Shown piece after piece: positions 43,962 through 52,892 of a stretch of 64,000 nt of DNA; the stretch's first letter is position 1; each line of letters opens with the position of its first letter. A program made the translations under genes and the position numbers. This DNA comes from Ignavibacteria bacterium. GTDB taxonomy: Bacteria; Bacteroidota; Ignavibacteria; Kapaibacteriales; Kapaibacteriaceae. The stretch covers positions 90,258 through 154,257 of the forward strand of contig JACPPD010000016.1 in the NCBI GenBank assembly GCA_016191145.1, read 5' to 3'. The notes below the pieces were generated by a model. That model was not told where the DNA came from. It did not search any database and was given only the letters and a program-made list of their open reading frames with translations.

Positions 43962-44525
43962 AATAGGATTCATGTTCAGGACGGCAGAGGTTTGTCCAGG
44001 CACCAATGGTTGCTGCATTACGATACGCTGAAGACCATCAATCAATTCCAATAACTGCATATCAACGGCATTCCATCCAATGGTCAACGCGCCAGATACA
44101 GGCGACGGAGCAGTCCATATATCCGGATTTGCTTGCAATTCATCATTGTTCGATTCCGAAGCCCCTTTCAATCCAATTGAAATAAAACCAGAGCTCATGT
44201 CCATATTGTTCGAATCGGAGTCATCCCGAATCAGAAATCGAAAGTGAGTACCTGGCTTGATGTCAGAAGGGATACTCCATGTAAGTTCTCTCTGAGAGAT
44301 TGGGATTCTTTCTGCCACTGTGATGAACTTTTGCCTATCTCCGTCCCATAAGCAGACATCGACAAGTTCTGCATTCAGATCGTTTGTCCAGCGTATGTTA
44401 ACAGGTGAACCGATCGATAAACCCGTAAGAGTTGTTCCTCCACCCGGATATACAGTTGCGCCGAGAAATCCGCATGGTGTGGTACCAAGGAGGATGATAA
44501 CTATTGAGAGCATGTGTGATTTCAT
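43884..44525 (-). CDS. Exported KRE9/KNH-like protein with short T9SS-like tail
   Basis: A 213-residue protein with a signal peptide (MLSIVIILLGTTPCGFLGA). The first domain follows the pattern of Ser-Thr-rich KRE9/KNH-like domains: GSPVNIRWT, VDVCLWDGDRQKF, ELTWSIPSDIKPGTHFRFLI, then SSGFISIG. The last 60 residues look like a reduced T9SS type A domain (LELIDGLQRIVMQQPL, ISAGMYYVRLH, TEPIIVSR). Its 3' end overlaps the convergent beta-CASP gene by 78 bases, and that overlap encodes the T9SS-like tail. It is the downstream gene of a three-gene exported-protein group on the minus strand. Confidence 0.72.
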   Translation of the reverse strand: MKSHMLSIVIILLGTTPCGFLGATVYPGGGTTLTGLSIGSPVNIRWTNDLNAELVDVCLWDGDRQKFITVAERIPISQRELTWSIPSDIKPGTHFRFLIRDDSDSNNMDMSSGFISIGLKGASESNNDELQANPDIWTAPSPVSGALTIGWNAVDMQLLELIDGLQRIVMQQPLVPGQTSAVLNMNPISAGMYYVRLHSASGNVRTEPIIVSR

Positions 44526-44542
44526 TGTTTTGCTTGTTTGTG

Positions 44543-45541
44543 TTAGTGAAGAAAAAGTGACGTGGAGTATGAATGAGAAAGCCCAACACCAATAAGTATC
44601 GCCATACCGCTGTTACCGTTGGTTGAAATGATACAGGGTTCCAAGAGGCAGCTATCGGTTTGGGAAATGATCCTACCCTGCAGGTCGGAGAGTATCCATT
44701 TGTAGATAGTTGTTGCCGGATCGTGCACAATGATGTCGCCATTCTTGTAAGCAAACGTTATCTGGTTTTCTGCTGCTGGATCTTCGCGGACTGCCAGCGT
44801 TACATCGCGGTACCAGGCAGTCAGTATTACAGTGTCCGTCAGAGGCCAGCATTCGTTATCTAGTAACTGAGTAAGCTCATATTGTTTTAGGCCAGCCAGC
44901 GAAATACTACTTTCCCAGTGATCAAAATTCCATCTACCAACATTCCGTTCTGCAGCGATCTTCAACCCGTTACTCAGATAGTGAACACACGATTCCATCT
45001 TTGGCTGTAAAAGAATATTCGATGAAAGGTCGGAGCTGTCAGTCATTGACCGTGCCTGTGCACAGGCACGGATCACATTTTGTTTCGACAGATAGCGTAC
45101 ATACTCATCAACATTGTCGGGACCGTAGAAGTATCGGCAATCCATAACCACTTGATATTGGATAGGATTGAGATCTCCAATCACGCTTACGGGAAACGAA
45201 TCTGGGACAAACGTCACAAATCCTCTGGACGGGTCAATACTGATTGTACCGTTAACGTCGGTGAGTTTGTAATTTCCATTATCATCATAGAAGCCCGCAA
45301 GAACACGTATTGGTGATTCTACAGGAGAGTTTTGATGCCTAGGTGGTATTAGCGTCCCCAGACATACCGTGAGCTTGTCGTCGCAATTAGCAATTACGCC
45401 ATTGATGGAATCCTGCACAATGTAATAACCGTTGCAAGAAAATACCTCTTGCCCCATTGGAGAAACAATACATGGTTGTGCTGAGAGATCGGCACAGACC
45501 AGCAAGACGCACGCATTAGCGAAGAACAGCTTTAGTAACAT
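44543..45541 (-). CDS. Exported protein with T9SS-like C-terminus, unknown function
   Basis: About 332 residues. The ATG at 45541 has a GAAGGAAG ribosome binding site six bases away; an in-frame ATG at 45556 is less likely. Signal peptide MLLKLFFANACVLLVCADLSA, then QPCIV. There are several cysteines through the first 200 residues (for example CNGYY, NCDDKLTVCLG, CVHYL), unusual for this window and consistent with disulfides. The C-terminus has a weak T9SS-like pattern (YKWILSDLQGRIISQ, then NGNSGMAILIG). No family recognised. The start overlaps the end of the 1076-residue exported protein gene by 26 bases, so both may be translated as a coupled pair. Confidence 0.6.
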   Translation of the reverse strand: MLLKLFFANACVLLVCADLSAQPCIVSPMGQEVFSCNGYYIVQDSINGVIANCDDKLTVCLGTLIPPRHQNSPVESPIRVLAGFYDDNGNYKLTDVNGTISIDPSRGFVTFVPDSFPVSVIGDLNPIQYQVVMDCRYFYGPDNVDEYVRYLSKQNVIRACAQARSMTDSSDLSSNILLQPKMESCVHYLSNGLKIAAERNVGRWNFDHWESSISLAGLKQYELTQLLDNECWPLTDTVILTAWYRDVTLAVREDPAAENQITFAYKNGDIIVHDPATTIYKWILSDLQGRIISQTDSCLLEPCIISTNGNSGMAILIGVGLSHSYSTSLFLH

Positions 45542-48500
45542 AGAATCTTCCTTCAAGTGTCATTCGAACATTAGGGTGCTCAGCGTAAATAATCGGTACG
45601 GTGGAACGATTCATTCCCCACCAGGTAGCTGACCCCTCCAGTATCGTTACCTGTCCGAGATAATAGTCTTGCTCATCAGGTGTGAGGAGTGTTCCGAGAA
45701 ATTCAGCTCCAACAGCAATAAGGTCAGGAATTATTGTTGGCCAATCCAGATTCACTTTCCGATCTGTAGACTTGTATTGATCTGCTCTGTCTCTTACTTT
45801 GTAAATCACTTCAGCCATTCTGTTCACCCAGCAGTCGCGCTCATCTTTACAATCTTCATCGTAAGCTGCTCCATAGAACCAGACGTAATCTTTCAGGTCC
45901 ATCCAGTATGGTTGTATCCAAAGCAAATGATTACCCAGATCCAGCGGGTTGTGTTTATCACTATGTTCAATTGTGCATTCATCGGGTACAGTTCCCTGTT
46001 GTTCACGGCAATCGGGGATGCGCTGGAATGCGCTTTCCGTCATAAGAGCTTTGTGCGCAGCCATGTCTCCGCCATACATTGCCAAATAGATTTCGCCATA
46101 GTTTTCGAATGGCCAAAAGTCCCAGTCGCCGTCATAGGCAAAATTGATCGACTTTAACGATAGTGAGTATCCTGGCAATTCCATCCTATCGAGTATAAAT
46201 AGCGCCCGTGTTTCCAGAGGCATTCCGGAGAGTGATTTCAGGCTTGACTCACAGAATACGTCAATGATTCCACCATGCAAAGCCTGACGACGCGGCGATG
46301 TTGTCGGGTCGTTAATGTCAAATACAACTGTGTTCAATCCAGTACCGTTGCGAGCTTCAAAGTTGATGTGTTCGTCATCGAACGAAGCAACTTCAAAATC
46401 AAGGTTCCGTTCCCGAGGATTTGTAACCAGCATGTTGCCGTATGAGCGTGCTTTCATACCGCCGGAGTAAATAGTTTGAACGTCGATTGGAAGTGTGAAC
46501 TCAACACGCACCCTCGTGCCGTGGAACGGTACATATTCTATCTGGTGACTACCGCGTGGTTCGTCTGACGCTAAGTCGCGATACAGCAGGGGGTCGTACC
46601 ATCGTTCCTCAAATTTGCTTTCCTCTCTGTTTTCATTCTTAACAGTACGCACGGTCAAACCAATCGAGGCGACACCAAACTTTTGCAGGAAACAAGCCCG
46701 AACTCTTATTTCCGGCGCATCGTAGGAGTTCTTCATGCAATCTTTAGCATCAAAGTATGCCAGGTCCTGATCGATGACCATTGTATATATGTTCTCTCCA
46801 GCCACGGTCTCGCTATATGATGGAGTCACATACAACTCTTTTTCAGCAAAGTATTTCCATACTTCGGCCCTGATGTCTGTTCCTTTCGTGCGTATTCGTA
46901 TTTCGTCGCCGCAGGCAAATTGATAGGTTGAGAATGGAATCCCGTTATCGAAACACGTCACACTCGGGTATGGTATCCATGTTAGTAAGCCTGCGTTGTC
47001 TAGACTGCGCAGATCAACCTTCACATAACTTTCGCCGGCGATAGTTTTTTTGAGAATAATGTCGTCTGGGTCGTCGCTCTTTAGCAGCACTTTCTCAACA
47101 CGGAGATAAATTGGTTTTCGTTGGGCATAGATCGTTATCACATTCTCAGGCTTTGTTAGCTGTGCATCTATGCACAACGATTGAACACCCTCTATATAGT
47201 TCATCGTTTGGGTATTCGAAATTGCATATCCAACAATTTCCCAACAGCGTTCAGCGTTCACGCAAATTGTTTCGATATCAGCACTTCCAGATTCAAAAGT
47301 TTGAGCCGTTGTAAATCTGACACTTTCGTTTACATCAAAGAGCTTGCTGTAGTCTACATCTTCGAGAACGGCTCGGAGTTTATATGTTTCGGATAATGGA
47401 TCACCATTTTTAAACTTCGGATTGAAACCGGGTATGCTCCCAGTATTCCAGTTTGTACCAAGTTGGTTTTGTATTGCTGTACCAATGATCGCTGCTGCCG
47501 ATGTAGATCCGTTAAATGTTCCGGAAGGGGCTGCCCATTGCGTGAAGGTGTAACCTGACGACGGAACAGCCATAAGAATTGGCTGACGCAGATCGTCGGT
47601 GATGAAAATTGTGTCCGATATATCAATTGTTTTTACTATCAAACCAGCATCATTGTAAACATTAACAATACCTCCAGAGTCTACATTAACTGCGAATGCA
47701 ATGGAGTCGACTCTCTCAACAATAGCTCTGATGATTTGGTTTGCCCTTATCAGATTGCAAGGAAATGTTACCTTCACAGAAGGTCCAGATGAAATGTTGA
47801 TATCCGGGCTTTCCCAGCGAACAAACCTCCATCTGTCACCAAGGGTAAGAGGCGCCGAAAGGTCGATTGCAGCATTTGCGATTGCGACCTGATTTAAGTC
47901 TTCAAATTGGCTGGCAACCCAATCTGGTATAGTCCTTCCATCAGTTGCTACAACATTTATTGAGAGTTGACCTGCCCGACGCACGACTGTTGTGTACAGC
48001 CTGTCGTCATCTATGGATCCTGTAACTAAGCTGAGCTGACATCTTAAGCGCAATGCTGATCCCGGCATCCATCCACCGACAGGAGATAACCTTACGCTCT
48101 TACCGTCTGGTGATATTTCTGGAATGACAGGCTTCCTTGTCCATACATTGCCGACGTGGTCCTCCGCAGACTCCACTACCAGCAACTGGGTTGGATCGGG
48201 CATAACATTGCGGATACTACCTGTAAACGCAACATTGATTGGTTGGCTACAATTTATTTGCTGTACTGAATCGAGGATACAAGACTTAACACGTAGAACA
48301 TCGTCGCGTGTGGTGAATTCGAATTCCAGCGATGGAAGGATTGCTCCTCCGATAATTCCAACATTGCTTACAACAACCATGTATGATGTTGAAGGGGCTA
48401 GCCTGCCGTGTTCAAATCGGATAGTGCGAATGTCTTGCAACACATAACGACCTATTACCATTTCGCGACGTTGCACTGCGAATGATTTATCCTTAAGTGC

Positions 48501-48746
48501 AGAGGGTATGAGTGTAATCGTCGGCGTTTTTGGCGTATTCCCAAACTGGTCGCTGTCAGGATATCCAAATGTTATACTCTCAGGAGCAATAGGTGCCGGC
48601 GATCTGATTACCAGCGATGCATCGGGATCAATCCCGGTTGATCTGTTAGTTGGGAATACTGCGGTAAGCCCAATGAATTGAGCAATGGCGTTCGACCAAT
48701 ACGCAACTAGAAAGACGAGACAAAGAGTCAGCATGCGGACTCGCAT
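45516..48746 (-). CDS. Large exported protein with SbsA-type Ig domain
   Basis: About 1076 residues. The ATG at 48746 has a GGAGGAA ribosome binding site; the frame continues upstream to 48794. Signal peptide MLTLCLVFLVAYWSNAIA, then QFIGL. The first domain follows the SbsA-type bacterial Ig pattern (AVFPTNRSTGIDPDASLVI). Later are repeats like WRFVRWESPDINI and YTFTQWAAPSG, the beta-propeller/InlB B-repeat-like phrase common in surface proteins. The C-terminal 250 residues hold several cysteines and acidic stretches (CTIEHSDKHNP, DEDCKDERDCW). I see no T9SS sorting domain, so export beyond the periplasm is uncertain. No known enzyme motif. Confidence 0.72.
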   Translation of the reverse strand: MRVRMLTLCLVFLVAYWSNAIAQFIGLTAVFPTNRSTGIDPDASLVIRSPAPIAPESITFGYPDSDQFGNTPKTPTITLIPSALKDKSFAVQRREMVIGRYVLQDIRTIRFEHGRLAPSTSYMVVVSNVGIIGGAILPSLEFEFTTRDDVLRVKSCILDSVQQINCSQPINVAFTGSIRNVMPDPTQLLVVESAEDHVGNVWTRKPVIPEISPDGKSVRLSPVGGWMPGSALRLRCQLSLVTGSIDDDRLYTTVVRRAGQLSINVVATDGRTIPDWVASQFEDLNQVAIANAAIDLSAPLTLGDRWRFVRWESPDINISSGPSVKVTFPCNLIRANQIIRAIVERVDSIAFAVNVDSGGIVNVYNDAGLIVKTIDISDTIFITDDLRQPILMAVPSSGYTFTQWAAPSGTFNGSTSAAAIIGTAIQNQLGTNWNTGSIPGFNPKFKNGDPLSETYKLRAVLEDVDYSKLFDVNESVRFTTAQTFESGSADIETICVNAERCWEIVGYAISNTQTMNYIEGVQSLCIDAQLTKPENVITIYAQRKPIYLRVEKVLLKSDDPDDIILKKTIAGESYVKVDLRSLDNAGLLTWIPYPSVTCFDNGIPFSTYQFACGDEIRIRTKGTDIRAEVWKYFAEKELYVTPSYSETVAGENIYTMVIDQDLAYFDAKDCMKNSYDAPEIRVRACFLQKFGVASIGLTVRTVKNENREESKFEERWYDPLLYRDLASDEPRGSHQIEYVPFHGTRVRVEFTLPIDVQTIYSGGMKARSYGNMLVTNPRERNLDFEVASFDDEHINFEARNGTGLNTVVFDINDPTTSPRRQALHGGIIDVFCESSLKSLSGMPLETRALFILDRMELPGYSLSLKSINFAYDGDWDFWPFENYGEIYLAMYGGDMAAHKALMTESAFQRIPDCREQQGTVPDECTIEHSDKHNPLDLGNHLLWIQPYWMDLKDYVWFYGAAYDEDCKDERDCWVNRMAEVIYKVRDRADQYKSTDRKVNLDWPTIIPDLIAVGAEFLGTLLTPDEQDYYLGQVTILEGSATWWGMNRSTVPIIYAEHPNVRMTLEGRFYVTKAVLR

Positions 48747-48836
48747 TGATTCCTCCGGTACAAGTGTGAAAGTCAGCGTCGTCCTTCGACGCATTCACCC
48801 GTACCGTGAACCAAGGGAATAATACCGTGACTGTAA

Positions 48837-49508
48837 CTAATATCGATAGTCAATATTTTTTACATACTGCAGAGATAGAGTATCGAGGTCCAATGAGCAA
48901 AGAGCTCCCAACCCTTCCCGATCAGGATAACAACATCCAGAATCAAGAATAATTTTCCGTCCGGAATCGATCCTTCTAACTATCATCTGAATTGTCTGGG
49001 GAGTATGCCCTGCAATCACACGTCGGCCCATTTTATCAGTGTCATCTATCTCCAACCGACTCCACAGCATTGATTCATAATCGGAGTAAGGATCTTCTGA
49101 CAGAAGATTTAACGAAGCATGAACGCAAACGAAATCCTGTTCCTCGTGATAAAATGGAAGAGTGTCGATAAAGTCGCAATAGTGCGAGGGAATATCTTCA
49201 TGTTGGGAAACACCAAAACTTTCGAGCGTGGCAGAGCCCCCTGACACAAGATGCATTCGTGCAACATCGGCTGAGAATCTTCCTTGAATGAGCAGATCAT
49301 CGTGATTTCCGCGGAGCGGAATCAGTCCGTACCCTCCGTCGATCAAAGCCATTATGTAATCCAGAACTTGCATGGAGAATGGCCCGCGATCAACATAGTC
49401 TCCGAGCAGGATTATCGTATCTGTTTTAGAAACATGCAACCGATTTTCAATCAACTCTCGCATAGTGTTAACACATCCGTGGATATCACCAATTACATAT
49501 CGTGCCAT
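48837..49508 (-). CDS. PPP-family serine/threonine or diadenosine polyphosphatase
   Basis: About 223 residues. The ATG at 49508 starts five bases after the upstream stop; an in-frame GTG at 49541 is less likely. All metal-binding motifs of the PPP metallophosphatase superfamily are present in order: GDIHG, GDYVDRGPF, GNHDDLL, a later HASLN and the AGHTPQ. Bacterial members (PrpA/PphA, ApaH) dephosphorylate Ser/Thr residues or split diadenosine tetraphosphate. The length fits either. It lies just downstream of the glutaminyl cyclase gene on the same strand. Confidence 0.9.
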   Translation of the reverse strand: MARYVIGDIHGCVNTMRELIENRLHVSKTDTIILLGDYVDRGPFSMQVLDYIMALIDGGYGLIPLRGNHDDLLIQGRFSADVARMHLVSGGSATLESFGVSQHEDIPSHYCDFIDTLPFYHEEQDFVCVHASLNLLSEDPYSDYESMLWSRLEIDDTDKMGRRVIAGHTPQTIQMIVRRIDSGRKIILDSGCCYPDREGLGALCSLDLDTLSLQYVKNIDYRY

Positions 49509-49513
49509 AGCAT

Positions 49514-50338
49514 TTATATCACAGAAACGAGAAATATCCACGGCCAGTTTTTGCCTGTCACATATACCTGTTTAGAAAGCTTATCGTAGGCGATGCCATT
49601 CAAGACGTCTGAAGTCATCGTCAACTTATTTTCTTTGCGTATTACCTCACAGTTAATTACTGCATTCACAACGCCAGTTTTTGGATTGATTCGCACAATC
49701 CGATCTGTCTGCCACACATTTGCCCATAACTCACCCTCAACCCATTCAAGTTCGTTCAACTTATCGCATGGCCTGCCGTTGAGTGTAACGCTGAATGCAC
49801 GCAGTTGAGAAAAGTCGACTGGACTGTGCACCGTAATAACATGAGTACCATTACTCTTATATAGCTGAGTGCCATCGGAGGCAAGGCCCCATCCTTCTCC
49901 GATGTATGTAAACTCACGAACAAGGTTGAGTGATTTTCTGTCGTAAACAAATCCTTGCTGATTCAGCCACGTGATTTGAAAGAGCTGGTCATCAACCATT
50001 GCCAGTCCCTCACCAAAAAACTGCGGGTCAAGCCCCTTCCTATCCAAAATCTTACCCGTCAACATATCCACCTTTCGCACCGACGACTTGCCATTGAGGC
50101 CGGTGCTCTCATAAAAAAAGGCTCCCGCTACTAACAGCCCTTGAGTAAAGGCATTTGTATCGTGGGGCAATCTTTTGACGATTTTGATTGTCTGTATCAA
50201 TGCCTCCGGCGACGATAAGTGTGCTGATTTTGATTTGGGCTTTTCTACAACTTGGTCTACCCTTTGATCCCTGAATCCACAGGCTGCTATGAGCAGCACT
50301 GTTATAAAAACGTACAACAAAATTAATTTGGCATGCAT
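49514..50338 (-). CDS. Glutaminyl-peptide cyclotransferase (type I, lipoprotein)
   Basis: About 274 residues. I take the ATG at 50338 (MHAKLILLYVFITVL), giving a lipoprotein signal with a lipobox (LLIAAC). The mature protein is a five-bladed beta-propeller of the plant/bacterial type I glutaminyl cyclase family (PF05096): LPHDTNAFTQGLLV, FFYESTGLNGKSSVRKVD, FGEGLAMVDDQLFQITW, ELEWVEGELWANVW, DVLNGIAYDKLSKQVYVTGKNWP. It converts N-terminal Gln to pyroglutamate in exported proteins. It is divergent from the L,D-transpeptidase gene. In this window most signal peptides are followed by Gln, which fits its role. Confidence 0.9.
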   Translation of the reverse strand: MHAKLILLYVFITVLLIAACGFRDQRVDQVVEKPKSKSAHLSSPEALIQTIKIVKRLPHDTNAFTQGLLVAGAFFYESTGLNGKSSVRKVDMLTGKILDRKGLDPQFFGEGLAMVDDQLFQITWLNQQGFVYDRKSLNLVREFTYIGEGWGLASDGTQLYKSNGTHVITVHSPVDFSQLRAFSVTLNGRPCDKLNELEWVEGELWANVWQTDRIVRINPKTGVVNAVINCEVIRKENKLTMTSDVLNGIAYDKLSKQVYVTGKNWPWIFLVSVI

Positions 50339-50404
50339 TATGTCAAAATTACGCCACAAAAATTGAACCAGAGGGGCGAAGTACATTCATTACACCCACG
50401 ACTC

Positions 50405-51538
50405 ATGACGCATTTTTTTCCCCGGATACAATCATCATTAATCACTATCTGTGCCTTTGCGTTATCAGTCATCATTTCTGCATGTTCCGATAGCTCCAAT
50501 GATAAGTTAGCTGGGGACCAACAGCTCGTGGAAGATTCACTACGTGCCTTTAAGGTTAAACGACAGAAGTTCATCGATTCTGTCGAGAATCTGTTCCCAA
50601 GAATCACGTACCACAAACTGCAGATTTCCAATGCACACATTCTTGACAGCATTCGTACAAATTTTGGAAAGACACGAAAGACTTGGACAAAATATCGTGT
50701 TCTAACGTTGTTAAACCGGAAGGATATTCAATTTGTAAGGATTGGCGACAATCTTGTTTTGCCGGATACCTTTGTATCCGATTTGCGCGCATATTCAATT
50801 TTCCCAGTGTGGTATGAAGGTGGTGAGCGTGTTGATAAGATTGTGTTCATCAGCAATAAATGGCAATGTTATGCTTGTTATAAATATGGTTTATTAGTAC
50901 GTTTTGCTGCAGCTAATACTGGAGAAGAAGGGAAGCCCACACTGCCAGGAAGGTATGCCGTAAACTGGAAACAACGAAAGCGCATTTCGTCACTCGATAG
51001 CACATGGATACTTCCATTTACTGTAAACTTTCACCAATATGCTGGCAATGCTTTTCATCAATTTGAAATGCCGGGGCGACCAGTTTCACATTCGTGCGTC
51101 CGACAATTTCTCTCCGACGCAGAATGGCTGTATCACTGGGTAAGGCCGGCGCGGTTAGATTCAAACAAGAGGCCCATCATGTTCACAGGAACACCTGTGA
51201 TAATCACAGATGTCTTTGATTTTTCAAAGAAGAGAGGCGGACCATGGCTTGAACTATCTTCGAACAAGGATATGTCAATAAAATTACCAAATAATCCAAT
51301 GGAAACTGAAGAGGCATTAATTCCAATCTCGCAGATTCCTAAAGATGTAAGGGGAGCTCTTACCGATATAAACCGATACAAGAGTGCAGAAAAAATCCTG
51401 CGTGAGCGTGGAGTACTTCGAGAGAATGCCCGCTTAAAGGTCAGTGTAGACTTTAACAAGCTCCGACGCGATAAGAAACGAAAGAAACAGCTGGAAGAGG
51501 CACGCTTGCATGAAATGCAATTAAATAAAACCGACTAA
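50405..51538 (+). CDS. L,D-transpeptidase (YkuD family) lipoprotein
   Basis: About 377 residues from the ATG at 50405; the frame extends upstream but the signal peptide starts here (MTHFFPRIQSSLITICAFAL). The lipobox gives a lipidated Cys at 27. Residues 150-235 hold the YkuD domain with the active-site SHSCVR (catalytic C231) and an upstream His in AFHQFEMPG. The last 60 residues are charged and coiled-coil-like (KKRKKQLEEARLHEMQ). L,D-transpeptidases form 3-3 peptidoglycan crosslinks or attach proteins to the wall. It is divergent from the glutaminyl cyclase gene; 66 bases separate the starts. Confidence 0.87.
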   Translation: MTHFFPRIQSSLITICAFALSVIISACSDSSNDKLAGDQQLVEDSLRAFKVKRQKFIDSVENLFPRITYHKLQISNAHILDSIRTNFGKTRKTWTKYRVLTLLNRKDIQFVRIGDNLVLPDTFVSDLRAYSIFPVWYEGGERVDKIVFISNKWQCYACYKYGLLVRFAAANTGEEGKPTLPGRYAVNWKQRKRISSLDSTWILPFTVNFHQYAGNAFHQFEMPGRPVSHSCVRQFLSDAEWLYHWVRPARLDSNKRPIMFTGTPVIITDVFDFSKKRGGPWLELSSNKDMSIKLPNNPMETEEALIPISQIPKDVRGALTDINRYKSAEKILRERGVLRENARLKVSVDFNKLRRDKKRKKQLEEARLHEMQLNKTD

Positions 51539-52863
51539 ATGTCATCTTTCCACCGGTCAGGCCATCGTTCTTTTAATCTGTTTCTAATTTCAGCCTCTTC
51601 GCCATCACCATTGGGATCATAAAATTTCTGTGATTTAATTTCATCAGGAAAGTAATTATCGTGAATAAAATGCAAAGGGTAATCGTGGGGATATTTGTAT
51701 TCCAGACCGTAACCTTGTTCTTTCATCAGGTTCGTTGGCGCATTTCTTAGATGAAGTGGAATAGTTATGCCTTGGTTTTCTCTAATAACTGCTGCCGCTT
51801 TTTCAAATGCAAGGTATGAAGCATTTGATTTAGAGGCACATGCAAGGTAGATAGTACATTGCGATAGCGTCAGCCTGCCTTCAGGTAAACCTATGCGTTC
51901 AATTGCAAGGAAGGTTGAAACAGCAACGTTCAGCGCTTGAGGATCGGCGTTACCAACGTCTTCGCTGGCAATAATTATTAACCTTCGGGCAATGAATAGA
52001 GGATCCTCGCCTGCCTCGAGCATTGCTGCCAGATAAACTAGTGCAGCATCGGGATCGCTTCCTCGAACTGTTTTGATAAATGCCGAGATGGTATCATAGT
52101 GTGCATCACCGGCTCTGTCGTACCTGGCAATTCTTTTTTGAACAGCAGCTTGTAATATTTCGGGAGTGATCTGACGAAATCCTGAATCATCAGGCTGTGC
52201 AATTATTGCTGCGGCTTCGAGCGCATTCAGAGCTGCACGCGCATCTCCAGAGGCCAGAGTATATATGGTCTTCCAGTCCGTAATCTGAACCAAGTGTCCA
52301 GAAAGCCACGCATCTGTTGAAATTGCGTATTCAACGATTTTACGAATGGCATCCTCCGAAAGGGAATTCAGCTTATATACTTGACACCTGCTGAGTAATG
52401 CGGAGTTTACTTCGAAAGAAGGATTTTCCGTCGTTGCTCCTATGATTGTTACAACGCCCCTTTCAACTGCGTGAAGCAATGCGTCTTGTTGCGATTTATT
52501 AAACCTATGTACTTCGTCTATGAACAGGATTGTCCTTGTACCAGATCGAAGACGAAAGTTGGCTCGGGCGATAATCTCACGCAACTCCTTTACACCGGAG
52601 TCTACAGCAGATACGCGCTCGAAGGCAGCACCAATCTCACGGGCCAATAACGAAGCAAGTGTGGTTTTACCCGTACCTGGAGGTCCCCACAGAATCATGG
52701 ACGGGATGGCACGCTTCTGAACGAAAACCGACAGTGGTCCATTGGAGCCGAGCAAATGATCTTGCCCAAAAACATTTACGAGCGCTGTTGGTCTAACGCG
52801 TTCGGCTAAAGGCTGTGTGCGTTGATCACTTATTTTATCGTCGAAATCGAACAGACCTGTCAT
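51535..52863 (-). CDS. rarA: Replication-associated recombination protein A (AAA+ ATPase)
   Basis: A 442-residue AAA+ ATPase of the RarA/MgsA/WRNIP1 family, which acts at stalled replication forks. Walker A GPPGTGKTT (60-68), Walker B/sensor LFIDEVHRFNKSQQD (114-128), sensor 1 GATTENPSF, the arginine finger LLSRC, and the C-terminal tetramerisation region ending with the conserved YKYPHDYP and DNYFPDE are all present. The start has no strong upstream site. The end overlaps the convergent L,D-transpeptidase gene by four bases and the start follows the MBL hydrolase by 29 bases. Confidence 0.97.
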   Translation of the reverse strand: MTGLFDFDDKISDQRTQPLAERVRPTALVNVFGQDHLLGSNGPLSVFVQKRAIPSMILWGPPGTGKTTLASLLAREIGAAFERVSAVDSGVKELREIIARANFRLRSGTRTILFIDEVHRFNKSQQDALLHAVERGVVTIIGATTENPSFEVNSALLSRCQVYKLNSLSEDAIRKIVEYAISTDAWLSGHLVQITDWKTIYTLASGDARAALNALEAAAIIAQPDDSGFRQITPEILQAAVQKRIARYDRAGDAHYDTISAFIKTVRGSDPDAALVYLAAMLEAGEDPLFIARRLIIIASEDVGNADPQALNVAVSTFLAIERIGLPEGRLTLSQCTIYLACASKSNASYLAFEKAAAVIRENQGITIPLHLRNAPTNLMKEQGYGLEYKYPHDYPLHFIHDNYFPDEIKSQKFYDPNGDGEEAEIRNRLKERWPDRWKDDI

Positions 52864-52892
52864 AGCTGGCGGAGAGAATAAGACAGCTCAAT

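Noticed and set aside
43968..44525. The beta-CASP gene truncated by the overlapping gene
   Set aside because: All beta-CASP motifs are present upstream of the overlap, so both genes can be intact.
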